Shown here piece after piece: positions 4,247 through 5,153 of a DNA stretch of 5,153 bases (positions are counted from its first letter, which is position 1; every line of letters begins with the position of its first letter). The position numbers were made by a program, and so were the translations under genes. The stretch lies in the NCBI GenBank assembly GCA_004296815.1, contig SCVT01000122.1, positions 1-5,153 on the forward strand, read 5' to 3'. Origin of the DNA: Reyranella sp. (GTDB taxonomy: Bacteria; Pseudomonadota; Alphaproteobacteria; Reyranellales; Reyranellaceae). The notes under the pieces were generated by a model that worked only from the letters and a program-made list of their open reading frames with translations, had not been told where the DNA came from and did not search any database.

Positions 4247-5153
4247 GGGAAGATGACGGTGCGCGCGTCGGCGCCCATGTAGAGCTTGAAGTTTTCGGGC
4301 TTGTCGACCAGCACGATGGTGACCGGGATGCGCCGCTGCAGGCGGATCCAGTCGGTGGTCGGCGCGACGTAGGGCAGGAGCTTGTCGGGCGCGACGTCGC
4401 GGCTGATGCCGCGCGCGATGCCGGTGATCTTGGCTTTGTGGAAGTGCCACGGCTCGCTGTCGAGCCAGACCCAGGCGGTGGCGCCGACCTTGAAGTCGCG
4501 GATGTAGTACTGCTTGTAGTTGGCCATGATGCGCCAGGCATCGGCATCGACGATGCCGACGATCGGCACGTTGGCGTTGGCGATATCGCCCGGCTGCAGG
4601 GTGAGGTTGTTGATGCTGCCGTTGACCGGCGCGGTGACGACGGTGCGGTCGAGCGCCCACTTGGCGGTCGCCATCTCGGCCTCGGTGCGGTTGAGCGCGG
4701 CCTGGTGGGCGATGATGCCGGTCTGCGCCTTCTCGATCGCGACCTCGGAGATGCGCATCTCGGCCGCGGTCCGGCGCAGCTCGTCGTTGGCCTTGTCGAG
4801 ATCGGTCTGCGGCGCGTACTGGCTCTTGGCTAGGTCGGCGTAGCGGGCCTGCATCTGCATGGCGTAGGTGTGCGCCGAGGTCGAGGCCTGAAGTGCTGCC
4901 TTCGCCGAGCTGAGCTCCTCCTTCGAGGACGAGAGCAGCGCCTTCTGCTCGTCGATCTCGGCCTGCCGCTGGTTGACGATCAGCTGGAACGGCGTCGGGT
5001 CGATGGTGAAGAGCAGGTCGCCCTTCTTGATCTCCTGGTTGTCGACGATCGCGACCTTGATCACTGGGCCAGTCACCTGCGAGGCCACCGCGACCAGGTC
5101 GGAGCGGACATAGGCGTCGTCGGTGTAGGCGACGAAATAGGTCACGACCTCGT
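4243..5153 (-). CDS. HlyD/EmrA/AaeA-type membrane fusion protein (N-terminus outside window)
   Basis: At least 302 residues are visible; the frame runs off the right edge with no start. The missing part should be a short cytoplasmic stretch and one membrane helix, since the visible part begins near the periplasmic TDDAYV motif that typically follows it in EmrA/AaeA proteins. Counting from the GTG codon at 5145: half of the lipoyl-like domain at 20-52 (GPVIKVAIVDNQEIKKGDLL), an alpha-helical coiled-coil hairpin at about 55-165, the second lipoyl half at 166-200 (TVVTAPVNGSINNLTLQPGD), then a beta-barrel domain to the end at VIFP. Such proteins bridge an inner-membrane pump and an outer-membrane channel. 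Here the partner is the FUSC protein encoded immediately downstream. No TolC-like gene or regulator is in the window. The GTG at 5145 is an internal codon, not the start. The family call is secure; the substrate is not. Confidence 0.93.
   Translation of the reverse strand, partial: EVVTYFVAYTDDAYVRSDLVAVASQVTGPVIKVAIVDNQEIKKGDLLFTIDPTPFQLIVNQRQAEIDEQKALLSSSKEELSSAKAALQASTSAHTYAMQMQARYADLAKSQYAPQTDLDKANDELRRTAAEMRISEVAIEKAQTGIIAHQAALNRTEAEMATAKWALDRTVVTAPVNGSINNLTLQPGDIANANVPIVGIVDADAWRIMANYKQYYIRDFKVGATAWVWLDSEPWHFHKAKITGIARGISRDVAPDKLLPYVAPTTDWIRLQRRIPVTIVLVDKPENFKLYMGADARTVIFP

Noticed and set aside
3017..4282. Long plus-strand open frame (421 codons) opposite the FUSC gene
   Set aside because: Its composition (runs of H, D, Q, R, G) is that of a shadow of a membrane-protein gene, and it runs through the palindromes and over the HlyD-FUSC junction.

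Overview
This is a GC-rich window with codon use and gene content typical of a bacterial chromosome. An alphaproteobacterium, for example a Rhodospirillales- or Rhizobiales-like soil or water organism, is my best guess, but no taxonomic marker is present. I see no rRNA, tRNA, transposase, integrase or CRISPR array. No gene-free stretch exceeds 300 bases.

Left block (1-2538, all on the minus strand, read right to left). It runs from a complete EamA/DMT-family 10-helix transporter (2538-1639), through a 386-residue predicted lipoprotein of unknown family (1509-349), to the first 40 codons of an amidohydrolase-like enzyme (122-1, cut by the window edge). The lipoprotein gene is bracketed by a perfect 94-bp direct repeat (203-296 and 1649-1742). 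One copy is the real 3' end of the EamA gene. The other is an orphan EamA 3' end, with its own stop codon, just before the amidohydrolase. The simplest reading is that EamA once lay directly upstream of the amidohydrolase. A 1.45-kb segment carrying the lipoprotein gene then entered, or was copied in, and left a second EamA tail behind.

Centre (2539-3109). A divergent intergenic region holds two overlapping-style sigma70-like promoters on the plus strand. They lead into a small helix-turn-helix protein (2683-3054) resembling the DNA-binding part of phage terminase small subunits. The second promoter would start the transcript at the start codon, so the mRNA may be leaderless. Base composition suggests the last part of this gene is out of frame. 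Two tandem palindromes (3065-3104) fill the gap before the convergent gene.

Right block (3110-5153, minus strand). It holds a HlyD/EmrA/AaeA-type membrane fusion protein (N-terminus beyond the window), followed with a 4-nt GTGA overlap by a compact FUSC-family inner-membrane protein. Together they look like a two-gene efflux system for aromatic acids or similar compounds. No outer-membrane partner or regulator is visible.

The most unusual element is the repeat-flanked lipoprotein segment. Nothing here amounts to a clearly new defence or mobile system.
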